Shown here in pieces: positions 38,144 through 45,441 of a DNA stretch of 64,000 bases. Source of the DNA: Streptomyces werraensis. Its GTDB lineage: Bacteria; Actinomycetota; Actinomycetes; Streptomycetales; Streptomycetaceae. The notes beneath the pieces were generated by a model. It was not told the DNA's origin, made no database searches, and worked only from the letters and a program-made list of their open reading frames with translations. The stretch spans positions 1-64,000 of the forward strand of contig BNBX01000020.1 of assembly GCA_014656175.1 (NCBI GenBank). Reading direction: 5' to 3'. Position numbers and translations under genes: made by a program. Within the stretch, counting starts at the first letter, position 1. Each line of letters opens with the position of its first letter.

Positions 38144-38953
38144 ATGGCATCTCGCAGGCAAGGGTCCCCCGACCCGACGAAGCCGCTGGTCAGGCAGGTC
38201 AGAAGTGTCGGTCCGGTGGACGCCCGGGCGCTCGTCGGCGAGCTGCGTCAGTTCCATGAGGAGGCGGAGGATCCCGGCATCGAGCGCATGCCTGCCGACG
38301 AGGAGGTCTACGGGGCGCTCCTCTATGCCGAGAAGCGCGCCGGCTCTCTCCGGGCACTGCCGGTGGAGAAGCAGAAGGCGGCCGCTCTGATCCGTGTACT
38401 GCTCTGGGAGTTCCTGAGCGAACGCCTGCGCGTCCACCAGAGCACGGCCATCGACGATGCCCGCTCCGCAGGCGCCGAATGGAGGGAACTGGCTCCCGCT
38501 TTGGCGGTCGGCACACCAAGTGCCGCCTACAACAAAGCAAGGCGCCTTCAGGCCGGTTCCCTGACCGATGCGGTCCCGGGCACCGGACGGGTGCGGCGCA
38601 CGCCCGAAGCCGTCAGGCAGGCTGAACGACGTATCGCGGAACACCGGGCCGCCGAGGAACGGGCGCAGGCGGCGGCCCGGCAACGACACCACCTGCTCGC
38701 CGGTGCCGCGCAGAGCCTCCTGGACCAACAGGACGCTCTCGTCATGGACGAGGACGTCGAGTACTGGCTCGGCGAAGTCGCGGAAGTTCTCCCCCACTGC
38801 ACTACGCCCACGCAGATGCTCGGTCTGAGCCGCTACCTGAGTGCGGCGCTGCGCGCCCTGCGCAGACTTGAGCACCGGACGGGCCAGCCATCGGCGAGGA
38901 CCCACGAGGCGCACGCCGCCTGCGCGGCAGTTGCTTCGGCCCTGGCCGAGTGA
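38144..38953 (+). CDS. Hypothetical helical protein upstream of parA
   Basis: The 269-residue protein is mostly alpha-helical, rich in Ala, Arg and Glu, with no membrane segment. Recognisable stretches are LVRQVRSVGPVDARALVGEL, EDPGIERMPADEEVYGALLY and VGTPSAAYNKARRLQAGSL; the last looks like a helix-turn-helix-type segment. From memory it resembles proteins annotated in Streptomyces genomes as HSP18 transcriptional regulators, but I cannot confirm this. ATG 38144 follows a weak purine stretch. It ends 27 bases before the first parS-like palindrome. Its position next to parA/parB suggests a plasmid-maintenance or DNA-binding role. Confidence 0.75.
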   Translation: MASRRQGSPDPTKPLVRQVRSVGPVDARALVGELRQFHEEAEDPGIERMPADEEVYGALLYAEKRAGSLRALPVEKQKAAALIRVLLWEFLSERLRVHQSTAIDDARSAGAEWRELAPALAVGTPSAAYNKARRLQAGSLTDAVPGTGRVRRTPEAVRQAERRIAEHRAAEERAQAAARQRHHLLAGAAQSLLDQQDALVMDEDVEYWLGEVAEVLPHCTTPTQMLGLSRYLSAALRALRRLEHRTGQPSARTHEAHAACAAVASALAE

Positions 38954-38980
38954 CGTGAACCGTCCGTTCCCGCACAGGAA

Positions 38981-38997
38981 CTATTACGGCGTAATAG
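38981..38997. promoter_or_regulatory. parS-like palindrome, copy 1
   Basis: CTATTACGGCGTAATAG is an 8-bp inverted repeat with one central base. An identical copy starts exactly 80 bp downstream, and a one-base variant lies inside parB. It differs from the chromosomal Streptomyces parS. Confidence 0.75.
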
Positions 38998-39011
38998 CTC
39001 GTAGGTCGGAT

Positions 39012-39038
39012 CGGTCAGACCCGTGCCGCGTCTGACCG
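39012..39038. repeat. Inverted repeat between the two parS-like sites
   Basis: Arms CGGTCAGAC (39012-39020) and GTCTGACCG (39030-39038) are perfectly complementary with a 9-base loop. It may be the terminator of the preceding gene or an extra partition/operator site. Confidence 0.5.
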
Positions 39039-39060
39039 GACCCCGGTCGGCCAGGGCTGG

Positions 39061-39077
39061 CTATTACGGCGTAATAG
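39061..39077. promoter_or_regulatory. parS-like palindrome, copy 2
   Basis: CTATTACGGCGTAATAG again, identical to copy 1 and 80 bp from it, about 80-95 bases upstream of the parA start. Together with copy 1 it forms a centromere-like array at the parAB promoter. Confidence 0.75.
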
Positions 39078-39101
39078 CGGCATCACCCCCAACGGGCCCT
39101 G

Positions 39102-39146
39102 CTTGCTAACGTGTCGGTGCCACAAAGGATCATGGACGTTAGTAAG
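39102..39146. promoter_or_regulatory. Imperfect inverted repeat at the parA promoter
   Basis: CTTGCTAACGT (39102-39112) and ACGTTAGTAAG (39136-39146) match in inverted orientation at 10 of 11 positions with a 23-base spacer. TAACGT in the left arm could be a -10 box, so this is a candidate parAB autoregulation operator. Confidence 0.45.
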
Positions 39147-39155
39147 GTGTCTTCC

Positions 39156-40418
39156 ATGAGTTCTCCAGCCACCTCCAGCGACCGCGAGAAGGTCGTCTCC
39201 AAGCTGCCGGGATGGCTCCGGCAGAACCTCAAGATCAGAGCCGCTCAACATGGCATCGAGATCCAGGCCGCCGTCGAACAGGGCATCAGGGACTGGTGCA
39301 GCCTGGCGTCCACCCCGGCAGCCATCGACACCTCGGGCGCGGACTCCTTCTCCACCTTCCTGCCGCCGGGCCAGTGGGAGGAGTTCCGTGAGATCGCCAC
39401 CGACCGCCGTGTCTCCCTGATCCAGGGGCTGGCCCAGTCCGTGCAACTCTGGCTCGACTCCAACCCCGCGCCCGACGTCGACCGTCCCGAGATCACCCGC
39501 CGCGTCATCGTCTGCAACCAGAAGGGCGGGGTCGGGAAGACCGCCATCACCGCCGGACTCGGTGAGGCTCTCGCCGAGGACCCCAACACCCTGCACTCCG
39601 TGCAGATCGCCAAGGCCCTCGCCAAGGCCCTCCGTGCCAGTGACGCCGAGTTCGACCCCTCGCAGAGCAGCGACCCCCTCGACGTCGAGAACCTTCCCGG
39701 TCTCGGACTGCGTGTCCTCCTGGTCGACTTCGACCCGCAGTGCCACCTCACCAACCAGCTCGGCGCCAGCCCTCTGCCCATGAACGGTGACAGCCTCACC
39801 AACCACATGGCAGGCGACCCCAAGGGCGATCTCCGCGACCTCATCGTCTCCATCGACGACGACACCTTCAACGGCCGGCTTCACCTGCTGCCCGCCTGCA
39901 ACGACGCCTTCCTCCTCGACGTCCGCCTGTCCGCCGTACGCGCCAGGGAGGCAGCCCTTGAGCGGGCGCTGGCTCCGCTGGAATCCGATTACGACTTCAT
40001 CGTCGTCGACTGCCCGCCCAGCCTCGGCCTCAGCATGGACGCGGCCTCCTACTACGGCCGCCGACGTGACGGAGAGAAGCCCGGCCAGTCCGGCGCCCTC
40101 ATCGTCGTCCAGGCCGAAGACAGCTCCGCCGACGCCTACGAACTGCTCACCACGCAGATCGAAGACCTGCGCAGTGACCTCCAGATCGACATCGACTACC
40201 TCGGCATCGTCGTCAACCTCTACGACTCCCGCCGCGGCTACATCGCCACCTCCTCGCTCCAGGGGTGGGTGGACATAAAGGATCCCCGTGTCGTCGGGCT
40301 CATCGGAGACCTCAAGGAACAGAAGGAAGCCGTGCGTATGAAGCAGCCCCTGCTGTCGTACGCGCCCAAGTCCCAGCAGGCGATCGGCATGCGCGCGCTG
40401 GCCAGGGAGATCGCATGA
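39156..40418 (+). CDS. parA: ParA-type plasmid partition ATPase
   Basis: The 420-residue protein has a deviant Walker A NQKGGVGKTAIT near residue 122, the A' motif DFDPQCHLTNQLG, and Walker B IVVDCPPSLG, as in type Ia partition ATPases. An N-terminal part of about 105 residues contains a short helical DNA-binding-like segment (KLPGWLRQNLKIRAAQHGIE). Between Walker A and A' there are about 60 residues, some thirty more than usual. ATG 39156 was chosen because AAGG stands 8 bases upstream and the inverted repeat at 39102-39146 then lies in the promoter; ATG 39132 and GTG 39111 are alternatives. The stop overlaps the parB start (ATGA). It drives plasmid segregation with ParB bound at the CTATTACGNCGTAATAG sites. 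Confidence 0.93.
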   Translation: MSSPATSSDREKVVSKLPGWLRQNLKIRAAQHGIEIQAAVEQGIRDWCSLASTPAAIDTSGADSFSTFLPPGQWEEFREIATDRRVSLIQGLAQSVQLWLDSNPAPDVDRPEITRRVIVCNQKGGVGKTAITAGLGEALAEDPNTLHSVQIAKALAKALRASDAEFDPSQSSDPLDVENLPGLGLRVLLVDFDPQCHLTNQLGASPLPMNGDSLTNHMAGDPKGDLRDLIVSIDDDTFNGRLHLLPACNDAFLLDVRLSAVRAREAALERALAPLESDYDFIVVDCPPSLGLSMDAASYYGRRRDGEKPGQSGALIVVQAEDSSADAYELLTTQIEDLRSDLQIDIDYLGIVVNLYDSRRGYIATSSLQGWVDIKDPRVVGLIGDLKEQKEAVRMKQPLLSYAPKSQQAIGMRALAREIA

Positions 40419-41662
40419 GCAAGGCCGATCAGCTCGGTGCCGGCCGATTCGGTGGGGGAGCGCGCCCGGTCAGCGCGCGCCGCCAGGCCGTCGCCGCCGC
40501 CACAGGGGTCCCCACCGACGGTGTGGCCCCGCCGACGGTGCTTCCCCCGCACCGCATCAGCCTCAACCCCGACAACCCGCGCTCCAGCCTCGGTGACCTC
40601 ACCGACCTGGCGGGCAGTCTCAAGACCCACGGCCAGAAGCAGGCGATCACGGTCATGAACCGCGACGCCTACATCAAGGCCAATCCGGAGCGCGCGGCGG
40701 ACCTCGAGCGCGACACCACCCATGTGGTGATCGACGGCAGTAGCCGTCTCGCGGCAGCCCGCGAAGCCGGCCTCGCCGTGCTCAAGGTGATGGTCAGCGA
40801 CGACCAGGGCAGCACCTCCGAGGAACTCCTCGAATCTGCTCTCGTCGCCAACATCCATCGCCAGGACCTCGAAGAGCTGGACGAAGCGCGTGCCCTGCAA
40901 CGGCTCCTGGCCATTCATGGCAGCCAGACCGCGCTGGCCAAGCGGCTCCACCGTTCCCAGGGCTGGGTCTCCCAGCGGCTCGCTCTCCTCAACCTCACCC
41001 CGGAACTCCAGGCTCGGATCAGCGAAGAGCCCATCGACCTGCTGCGGGCCGTGGGCAACAAGCCGGCCGAGCAGCAGGAGGCGGCGCTCCAGGCGCTGAA
41101 GGAGGAGCGGGCCCGGAAGGAAGCCGAGCGGAAGGAACGCAACCGGAAGAAGCCGGTGGAGGAGGCCCGGCCGGAGAGCACGGACGGTGAGAAGGCCGCC
41201 GAGAGCTATTACGACGTAATAGGGGACGCCGAGACGAAGGCTCGGGCGGAAGCCGGTCAGGCTACTGACGATCACCCTTCCCCGCAGGCGTCGGCGCAGG
41301 CGCGTCCGCAGATGCAGGGTCAGCGTCGGACGAAGGCTCAGCCCCCGGTGCAGGCCCCGGCTCCGGCTGCTCCGGCGCAGCCACAGTCGGTGCCGGAGCC
41401 GCGGACGGACACGCCCGAGTCCCGTGCCGGATCGAAGGGGTCCGGGGACGCGCAGCAGGTCCGCCAGGTGCCGTATGACGAGCCGGGTGCTCTCGCGATG
41501 CTCCTGGACACGAAGATCGAGAAGGACGACGTCTTCTTCGCCCTCCTGCGCTTCCTGAGCATGAAGGCACTGAAGCGGGACCCGGGTCGTCTGGAGGAAC
41601 TGGCGCGTTCCTTCGTGGAGCAGTCGGAGCAGTCGAAGCAGTCGGCTGCCAGGGCGGAGTAG
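40415..41662 (+). CDS. parB: ParB-type centromere-binding protein
   Basis: The 415-residue protein has an N-terminal ParB/sulfiredoxin-like domain: PHRISLNPDNPRSSLGDLTD, VIDGSSRLAAAREAGLAVLK as the GERRxRA-type nucleotide-binding patch, and LVANIHRQDLEELDEA. A helix-turn-helix follows (GSQTALAKRLHRSQGWVSQR). A charged Lys/Arg-rich hinge and a Pro/Ala/Gln-rich linker lead to a C-terminal dimerisation-like part (EKDDVFFALLRFLSMKALKR). A third copy of the parS-like palindrome lies inside the gene at 41206-41222. ATG 40415 overlaps the parA stop. Confidence 0.93.
   Translation: MSKADQLGAGRFGGGARPVSARRQAVAAATGVPTDGVAPPTVLPPHRISLNPDNPRSSLGDLTDLAGSLKTHGQKQAITVMNRDAYIKANPERAADLERDTTHVVIDGSSRLAAAREAGLAVLKVMVSDDQGSTSEELLESALVANIHRQDLEELDEARALQRLLAIHGSQTALAKRLHRSQGWVSQRLALLNLTPELQARISEEPIDLLRAVGNKPAEQQEAALQALKEERARKEAERKERNRKKPVEEARPESTDGEKAAESYYDVIGDAETKARAEAGQATDDHPSPQASAQARPQMQGQRRTKAQPPVQAPAPAAPAQPQSVPEPRTDTPESRAGSKGSGDAQQVRQVPYDEPGALAMLLDTKIEKDDVFFALLRFLSMKALKRDPGRLEELARSFVEQSEQSKQSAARAE
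41206..41222. promoter_or_regulatory. parS-like palindrome, copy 3, inside parB
   Basis: CTATTACGACGTAATAG differs from copies 1 and 2 only in the central unpaired base. It encodes SYYDVIG in the linker of ParB, so the site has been kept within coding sequence. Confidence 0.7.
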
Positions 41663-41743
41663 CGCGAGAGCGCGCCGTCGTGGCAGGCGGGCCGACCGGA
41701 TGCGGGGTGTGCCGACAGGGCGTATCCTCCCCGGCCGGCCCGC

Positions 41744-42453
41744 CTACAGTTCGAAGTCGACGTGTTCCACGTCCGTGAAGCGGACCTCCTCAAGGCTGTC
41801 GGCGCGACGGCCGGCGTCCTGGAAGTACACCTCCTTGAGCCCTTCGGCGGTGATCTCCATGAGACGCCGCTCGTCGGCTCCCTGCTGCTGCGCGTCGAAG
41901 AGCCGGGCGGCGTACTGCGGGGGAAGGGCGACAGTCAACTGACGCAGACGTGCGTCGTCGGTGGTGCCGATGGGAGCGGTGTAGCCGATGCGGGCGCGGG
42001 TGTCGACGACGATGCCGTCGGTGGTCGCCGCCCGCTGCCGCGCCCTGGCGCGGACCTGGGGTTCCTGACCTCGGTCGGCGTCGAGGCCGGGGCCGAAGGC
42101 CGGGAGCGAGCGGTCCGGGCGGCGGACGATCCGGTCTCGCGGTCGGGCTGCGGGCCGGGGGACGCCTGCGGCGCGGAGGCCGACGCCCCGCCCGCAGACG
42201 GCTACTGCGGGGGCACGCCGACGGTGGCGCCGGAAGGCGCGGCGGCGGCCTCGGCACCGGAGGTCTCGAGGGACTCGGAGGGACCGGGAGGTTCCGCGGG
42301 GTAGAGCTCCGTGAGTTAGCCGAGCAGCCGCGCGTAGGCGTCGCGCGCCTTGACCACCTCGTCCGCCTTCCGCAGCCGCTTGCGTTCCTCCGGTGGCGGC
42401 AGCGGCGTGCGGGACGCGATGAGGGCGTCGATCGCGTCGAACAACTCCGACAT
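41744..42453 (-). pseudogene. Decayed plasmid-type gene with N-terminal helix-turn-helix remnant
   Basis: From ATG 42453 (GGGAGG upstream) the frame reads MSELFDAIDALIASRTPLPP, then PEERKRLRKADEVVKARDAY and ARLLG before TAA at 42316-42318. The same frame continues in protein-like fashion (LTELYPAEPPGPSESLETSG) to a TAG. After a Pro-rich stretch another frame takes over and ends with TTDDARLRQLTVALPPQYAA and EEVRFTDVEHVDFEL at 41744. Related plasmid proteins, from memory, have a full helix-turn-helix between KAD and RDAYARLL that is missing here. Two stops, an apparent frameshift and an internal deletion point to a dead gene. The C-terminal 64 residues could still be expressed separately. Confidence 0.55.
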
Positions 42454-42497
42454 GGGTACCTCCCTGGCCGCCACGCTACCGCGCGAGGGCACCCATG

Positions 42498-42537
42498 GCG
42501 TACATCTCGCGTACGTGATGCGTACGAAAACGCGTAC
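42498..42537. repeat. Four helically phased GCGTAC repeats
   Basis: GCGTAC occurs at 42498, 42509, 42520 and 42532, i.e. every 11-12 bases, one DNA turn. They lie 45-84 bases upstream of the decayed gene start, where an operator would be. Two copies are extended to CGTACG. Confidence 0.6.
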
Positions 42538-42638
42538 AGGCGTGTCCGTCCCTGCGGCCGATGATCACCGGCGGCGTGCCGCTCGCCCGCCCCGGCGGGC
42601 AGGGGCCCCTCTCGGTGCTGTCCCAGGAATCATCAAGG

Positions 42639-42697
42639 ACGTCCTGAGCGCCGTCCCTCATGTACGTGACGTCAATGAGGGACGGCGCTCAGGACGT
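42639..42697. repeat. Perfect 23-bp stem hairpin
   Basis: Arms 42639-42661 and 42675-42697 are perfectly complementary over 23 bp with the 13-base loop GTACGTGACGTCA. It begins 18 bases after the stop of the leftward winged-helix gene, so it may act as its terminator. The stem is much longer than a terminator needs, and its loop sequence recurs at 43660. Confidence 0.75.
42659..42676. repeat. 18-bp direct repeat, copy A (hairpin loop)
   Basis: CATGTACGTGACGTCAAT spans the loop of the 23-bp hairpin. An identical copy lies at 43660-43677, so the two copies bracket the winged-helix gene pair. Confidence 0.65.
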
Positions 42698-42714
42698 GTC
42701 GGATTGCGGTGCTG

Positions 42715-43026
42715 TCAGGTCGCGCGACGCAGCGGGACGACGACGTTCTCGCCGAGATGCTTGGGGGCGAGCCGGTAGTACTTGATGTGGCCGATCTTCT
42801 CCGTCTCCTCGAGCCAGCCGGCCTCGATGACCTGCTTGCGGGTGCGGGAGAACACCGGGGGAGCCATGCCGACCAGTTTCGCGAGGTTGGCGGCGGTCTC
42901 CAAGATCGCCCCGGACCGGTCGGTGGGATGCAGGGCGTACAGCATCACGACGAGACGCTGGTTCGCGGTCATGCCGGCCGTGGCCTTCAGCAGGTCCAGG
43001 TTCTTCTGCTTGTCGTCGCTGGTCAC
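42715..43026 (-). CDS. Small winged-helix DNA-binding protein
   Basis: The 103-residue protein reads as a winged helix: MTANQRLVVMLYALHPTDRS, GAILETAANLAKLVGMAPPV (turn and recognition helices), SRTRKQVIEAGWLEE, and a wing IGHIKYYRLAPKHLG. GTG 43026 was chosen because GGGAGG precedes it and it overlaps the upstream stop (GTGA), so it is translationally coupled to the larger winged-helix protein. It ends just before the 23-bp hairpin. It is likely a regulator or replication accessory protein of the plasmid core; no specific family is recognised. Confidence 0.75.
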   Translation of the reverse strand: MTSDDKQKNLDLLKATAGMTANQRLVVMLYALHPTDRSGAILETAANLAKLVGMAPPVFSRTRKQVIEAGWLEETEKIGHIKYYRLAPKHLGENVVVPLRRAT

Positions 43027-43475
43027 TGGGCCTCCCACCGCGAGGGGGTCTTCTTGTCGAAACCGGGGATGTCCGGCGGGTTGCACGCCTTCACCGCTTC
43101 ACGCTGCTCCAGCCCTGTCCCGTGGAAAGCAATGTAAGGGCTGATGCGGTAAAGCTTGTAGTTGCCGATGCGCCCCCGCACGACCAGGATGCGGTGCTTG
43201 ACCAACTTCCTGTTGATCTTCCCCACCGCGTCCGTGGACATTCCTACCCGCTTGGCGATGTCCGCTCCCGTGGCCCGCAGCGGTTCCATCCCCTCGGGGG
43301 AGACGCCGATCCACCACAGGACGAGAAACTTCTGGCTCGGCGTGAACGCCTTGGACTCGGTGATCGCCTCGACGCGTGCCTTGTCCACCTGGGTGTGCCT
43401 GCCGGAGAAGGCGTACGGCGCGTAAGGGACCGGCTCGCCGGTGTCGGCATCGACCAGCCTGCGTACTGCTCCCAA
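43023..43475 (-). CDS. Winged-helix protein resembling plasmid RepL-type factors
   Basis: From TTG 43475 the protein has 150 residues: KAFTPSQKFLVLWWIGVSPE, GMEPLRATGADIAKRVGMST (helix-turn-helix), AVGKINRKLVKHRILVVRGR, then GNYKLYRISPYIAFHGTGLE. The last phrase resembles the end of the RepL/winged-helix replication-regulator type, an impression from memory only. The TTG is preceded by GGAGG at 43481-43485 and agrees with the promoter at 43539-43566, whose start site would fall near 43532, excluding the longer frame from 43535. It is coupled to the smaller winged-helix gene by a GTGA overlap. Confidence 0.7.
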   Translation of the reverse strand: MGAVRRLVDADTGEPVPYAPYAFSGRHTQVDKARVEAITESKAFTPSQKFLVLWWIGVSPEGMEPLRATGADIAKRVGMSTDAVGKINRKLVKHRILVVRGRIGNYKLYRISPYIAFHGTGLEQREAVKACNPPDIPGFDKKTPSRWEAQ

Positions 43476-43538
43476 AGGACCCTCCACGCATGGGCTTTGA
43501 CGGTGTTCGCGGCAGACGGCCGTGAGGCCGACCAAATG

Positions 43539-43566
43539 AACATAACGTACATGATCAGGAAGTCAA
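43539..43566 (-). promoter_or_regulatory. Promoter of the winged-helix gene pair
   Basis: On the minus strand TTGACT (43561-43566) and TATGTT (43539-43544) are 16 bases apart. The spacer contains CATGTACGT, the same core as the 18-bp repeats, suggesting autoregulation. Confidence 0.6.
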
Positions 43567-43659
43567 TCAACCGCGCTCGTGAGCCGTGCTCCTTGCCGGC
43601 CGACAGTACCGCCTGCCACGCGCCGAACAGGTCCGGCGACGTGCCTCCGACCTCGCAGA

Positions 43660-43677
43660 CATGTACGTGACGTCAAT
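43660..43677. repeat. 18-bp direct repeat, copy B
   Basis: CATGTACGTGACGTCAAT is identical to 42659-42676. It is again enclosed by partly complementary flanks (CCTCGCAGA to the left, TCTGAGG to the right), so it can also be presented in a loop. Confidence 0.6.
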
Positions 43678-43737
43678 CTGAGGCGTTCCCAGGATCGTGG
43701 TACTCAGATCCTCAGGACCGTGTGGCGGTTCCTGTGG

Positions 43738-43839
43738 ACCGGGTGCCAGACCGACGGAACCGGGTGCCACGATCCCTGGAACCGGGCACTCAGTTCCCTT
43801 GATCGTCCTGTGCGGCTGAGGGAACTGCCTGGCAGTTCC
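43738..43839. repeat. Phased ACCGGG repeats and a 19-bp palindrome
   Basis: ACCGGGTGCC occurs at 43738 and 43759, and ACCGGGCACT at 43781, spaced 21 and 22 bases (two helical turns). The perfect palindrome GGAACTGCCTGGCAGTTCC follows at 43821-43839. No gene covers this stretch; it looks like a protein-binding region. Confidence 0.5.
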
Positions 43840-44445
43840 GCCGATCTGGGTCGGAAGGGGTATTCATGCAGGTCAGGCGGTGTTCTGGCGGGGGACTCTC
43901 TTCCCTTGGCTGAGGTGAGCGCCAGCTGCTCCACCCCGCGCCGCGCCGCCCTCGGGCGGTCCTCGGCGACGGTCCGTGACGTCCCGCTGTACAGGCGAGG
44001 GGAGCGGCCCTCGAGTACGGCGACCGGTGACGACGGCGCGCCGCGCCCGCACCGGCCCTGTTCGACCCGCACTCGAGTTCCTCTCCGCCCGTTCTGAACC
44101 CGCACCACCGAAAGTCAGCCACGACGATGCCCGCGCTTCGGCGGGCAGGCGCGCGTGTGCCTCCAGCAACCACTACGGGCCCCGGCCACGCCATTTGTGC
44201 CGTGACCGTGCCGGGGAGGACCTGTGCGTGACCGCGGACCGTTGACCTGCCACCCGGGGAGAGCCGGTGAGGACGGTCGGGTCCAAGGGGGGAGACGTGG
44301 GGGACTACTCACGTTGGTGATGGCCGCCTCCAGCGGGGCGGGTGACACTGACCAGGCTGCGGACCTGTGGGTGTCGGCGGCGACACGTGCCGGAGAAGTG
44401 CCAGGGAGACACCGGAAGTTACCGGGAAGAGAAGCGGGGGACGCC
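43840..44445. other. Region without a convincing gene
   Basis: About 600 bases between the plasmid-like repeats and the first oxidoreductase gene. Several short frames are open on both strands but none has a recognisable product or ribosome-binding site in the right place. The boundary between the plasmid core and the polyketide cluster lies somewhere here. Confidence 0.4.
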
Positions 44446-45441
44446 GTGCGACAACTCGAGACGGCACTGATCGGCGCGGGGCTGATAGCACGGATGCACC
44501 TGGAGGCGTGGCTCGCCGCCGGGGCGTGCGTGCGGATCCACTCGCTGGACGGGCGTGCCGAGGAACTGGTCCAGGAGTTCGACGGGTTCGGGGTGAAGGC
44601 CGTGGGCTCCCTGGACGAGGCCCTGGACGGAGTCGACGCCGTCGACATCTGCTCGCCGACGGACACGCACCGGGACATCGCCCTGACCGCCATCGCCAGG
44701 GGGGTGGCCGTGGTGTGCGAGAAGCCGCTGGCGGCCGACGTGGCCGAGGCCGAGGAGATCGTCGGTGCGGCTGAGAAGGCCGGTGTGCCGGTCTACCCGG
44801 CGCACGACATCCGTTTCGCCCCGGCCTTCGCCCGACTGCACGAGCTGGTGGCCGAGGGGCACTTGGGCGCGGGCACGGTGGCCCGGTTCACCGTGGCCGG
44901 GTACCACCCGCGTCCCTGGACCGGCCATGCCACCGCGGAGTCGGGCGGCATCCTGACCGACCAGATGCTGCACGGTGTGGACATCGCCTACTGGCTCTTC
45001 GGGGACGTCGTACGGGTGCACGCCCACTACCAGGGCGAGATCACCGCTCCGGCCCCGCAGGGGACCGCCGCGGTGGGCACGGTCGTCCTCACACATGCCG
45101 GTGGCGCGCTGAGCCAGGTGGTGAGCCGGTGGACGCCTACGCCGCAGCCGCCGATCCGGGTCACGTTCCATGTCTCGGGCACGGGCGGGACGATCGTCCA
45201 CGACTCCGAGTGGCCCCAGGAGATCCAGGTGTCCGGAGGCCCGGCCGGGACGTTCGGCTACTACGGGGAATCGCCGTTCACCTCCGAGATCCGAGAATTC
45301 GCCCAGGCGCTGCGGGGCGGGCCACAGCCGCGTCTCGTGGCGCACGACGCGCTGGCCGCCGTCCGCATCACCCAGGCCGCGGCGCGGTCCGCGTGGACGG
45401 GACGTGCCGTCGAACTGCCCGTGAAGGGGGCTGCCGCATGA
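44446..45441 (+). CDS. Gfo/Idh/MocA-type NAD(P)-dependent oxidoreductase
   Basis: The 331-residue protein has an N-terminal Rossmann motif (TALIGAGLIARMHLEAW), SPTDTHRDIALTAIARGVAV, and the family signature VCEKPLAADV with the catalytic Lys of the EKP motif. The C-terminal substrate domain contains ESGGILTDQMLHGVDIAYWL. Such enzymes oxidise or reduce sugar, inositol and related hydroxyl groups; members act in deoxysugar and amino-shikimate-type precursor pathways. GTG 44446 follows a GGGGGA run and opens the conserved sequence. The stop overlaps the start of a second, divergent relative, so the two products may act together. Confidence 0.9.
   Translation: MRQLETALIGAGLIARMHLEAWLAAGACVRIHSLDGRAEELVQEFDGFGVKAVGSLDEALDGVDAVDICSPTDTHRDIALTAIARGVAVVCEKPLAADVAEAEEIVGAAEKAGVPVYPAHDIRFAPAFARLHELVAEGHLGAGTVARFTVAGYHPRPWTGHATAESGGILTDQMLHGVDIAYWLFGDVVRVHAHYQGEITAPAPQGTAAVGTVVLTHAGGALSQVVSRWTPTPQPPIRVTFHVSGTGGTIVHDSEWPQEIQVSGGPAGTFGYYGESPFTSEIREFAQALRGGPQPRLVAHDALAAVRITQAAARSAWTGRAVELPVKGAAA

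Noticed and set aside
38981-39077. The CTATTACG palindromes as an integrase attachment site.
   Set aside because: No integrase or tRNA gene is present, the copies lie at parA and inside parB, and their symmetry fits a ParB site better.
41762-42304. Rightward frame opposite the decayed plasmid gene.
   Set aside because: Its start is not preceded by a ribosome-binding site, its product is low complexity, and the minus strand shows real protein-like pieces at both ends.
43476-43535. Longer start for the RepL-like winged-helix gene.
   Set aside because: A good promoter at 43539-43566 would start transcription near 43532, and the strong GGAGG lies before TTG 43475.
43976-44245. Short rightward frame before the oxidoreductase genes.
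   Set aside because: Arg/Pro-rich product without a plausible ribosome-binding site or recognisable similarity; typical of non-coding GC-rich DNA.
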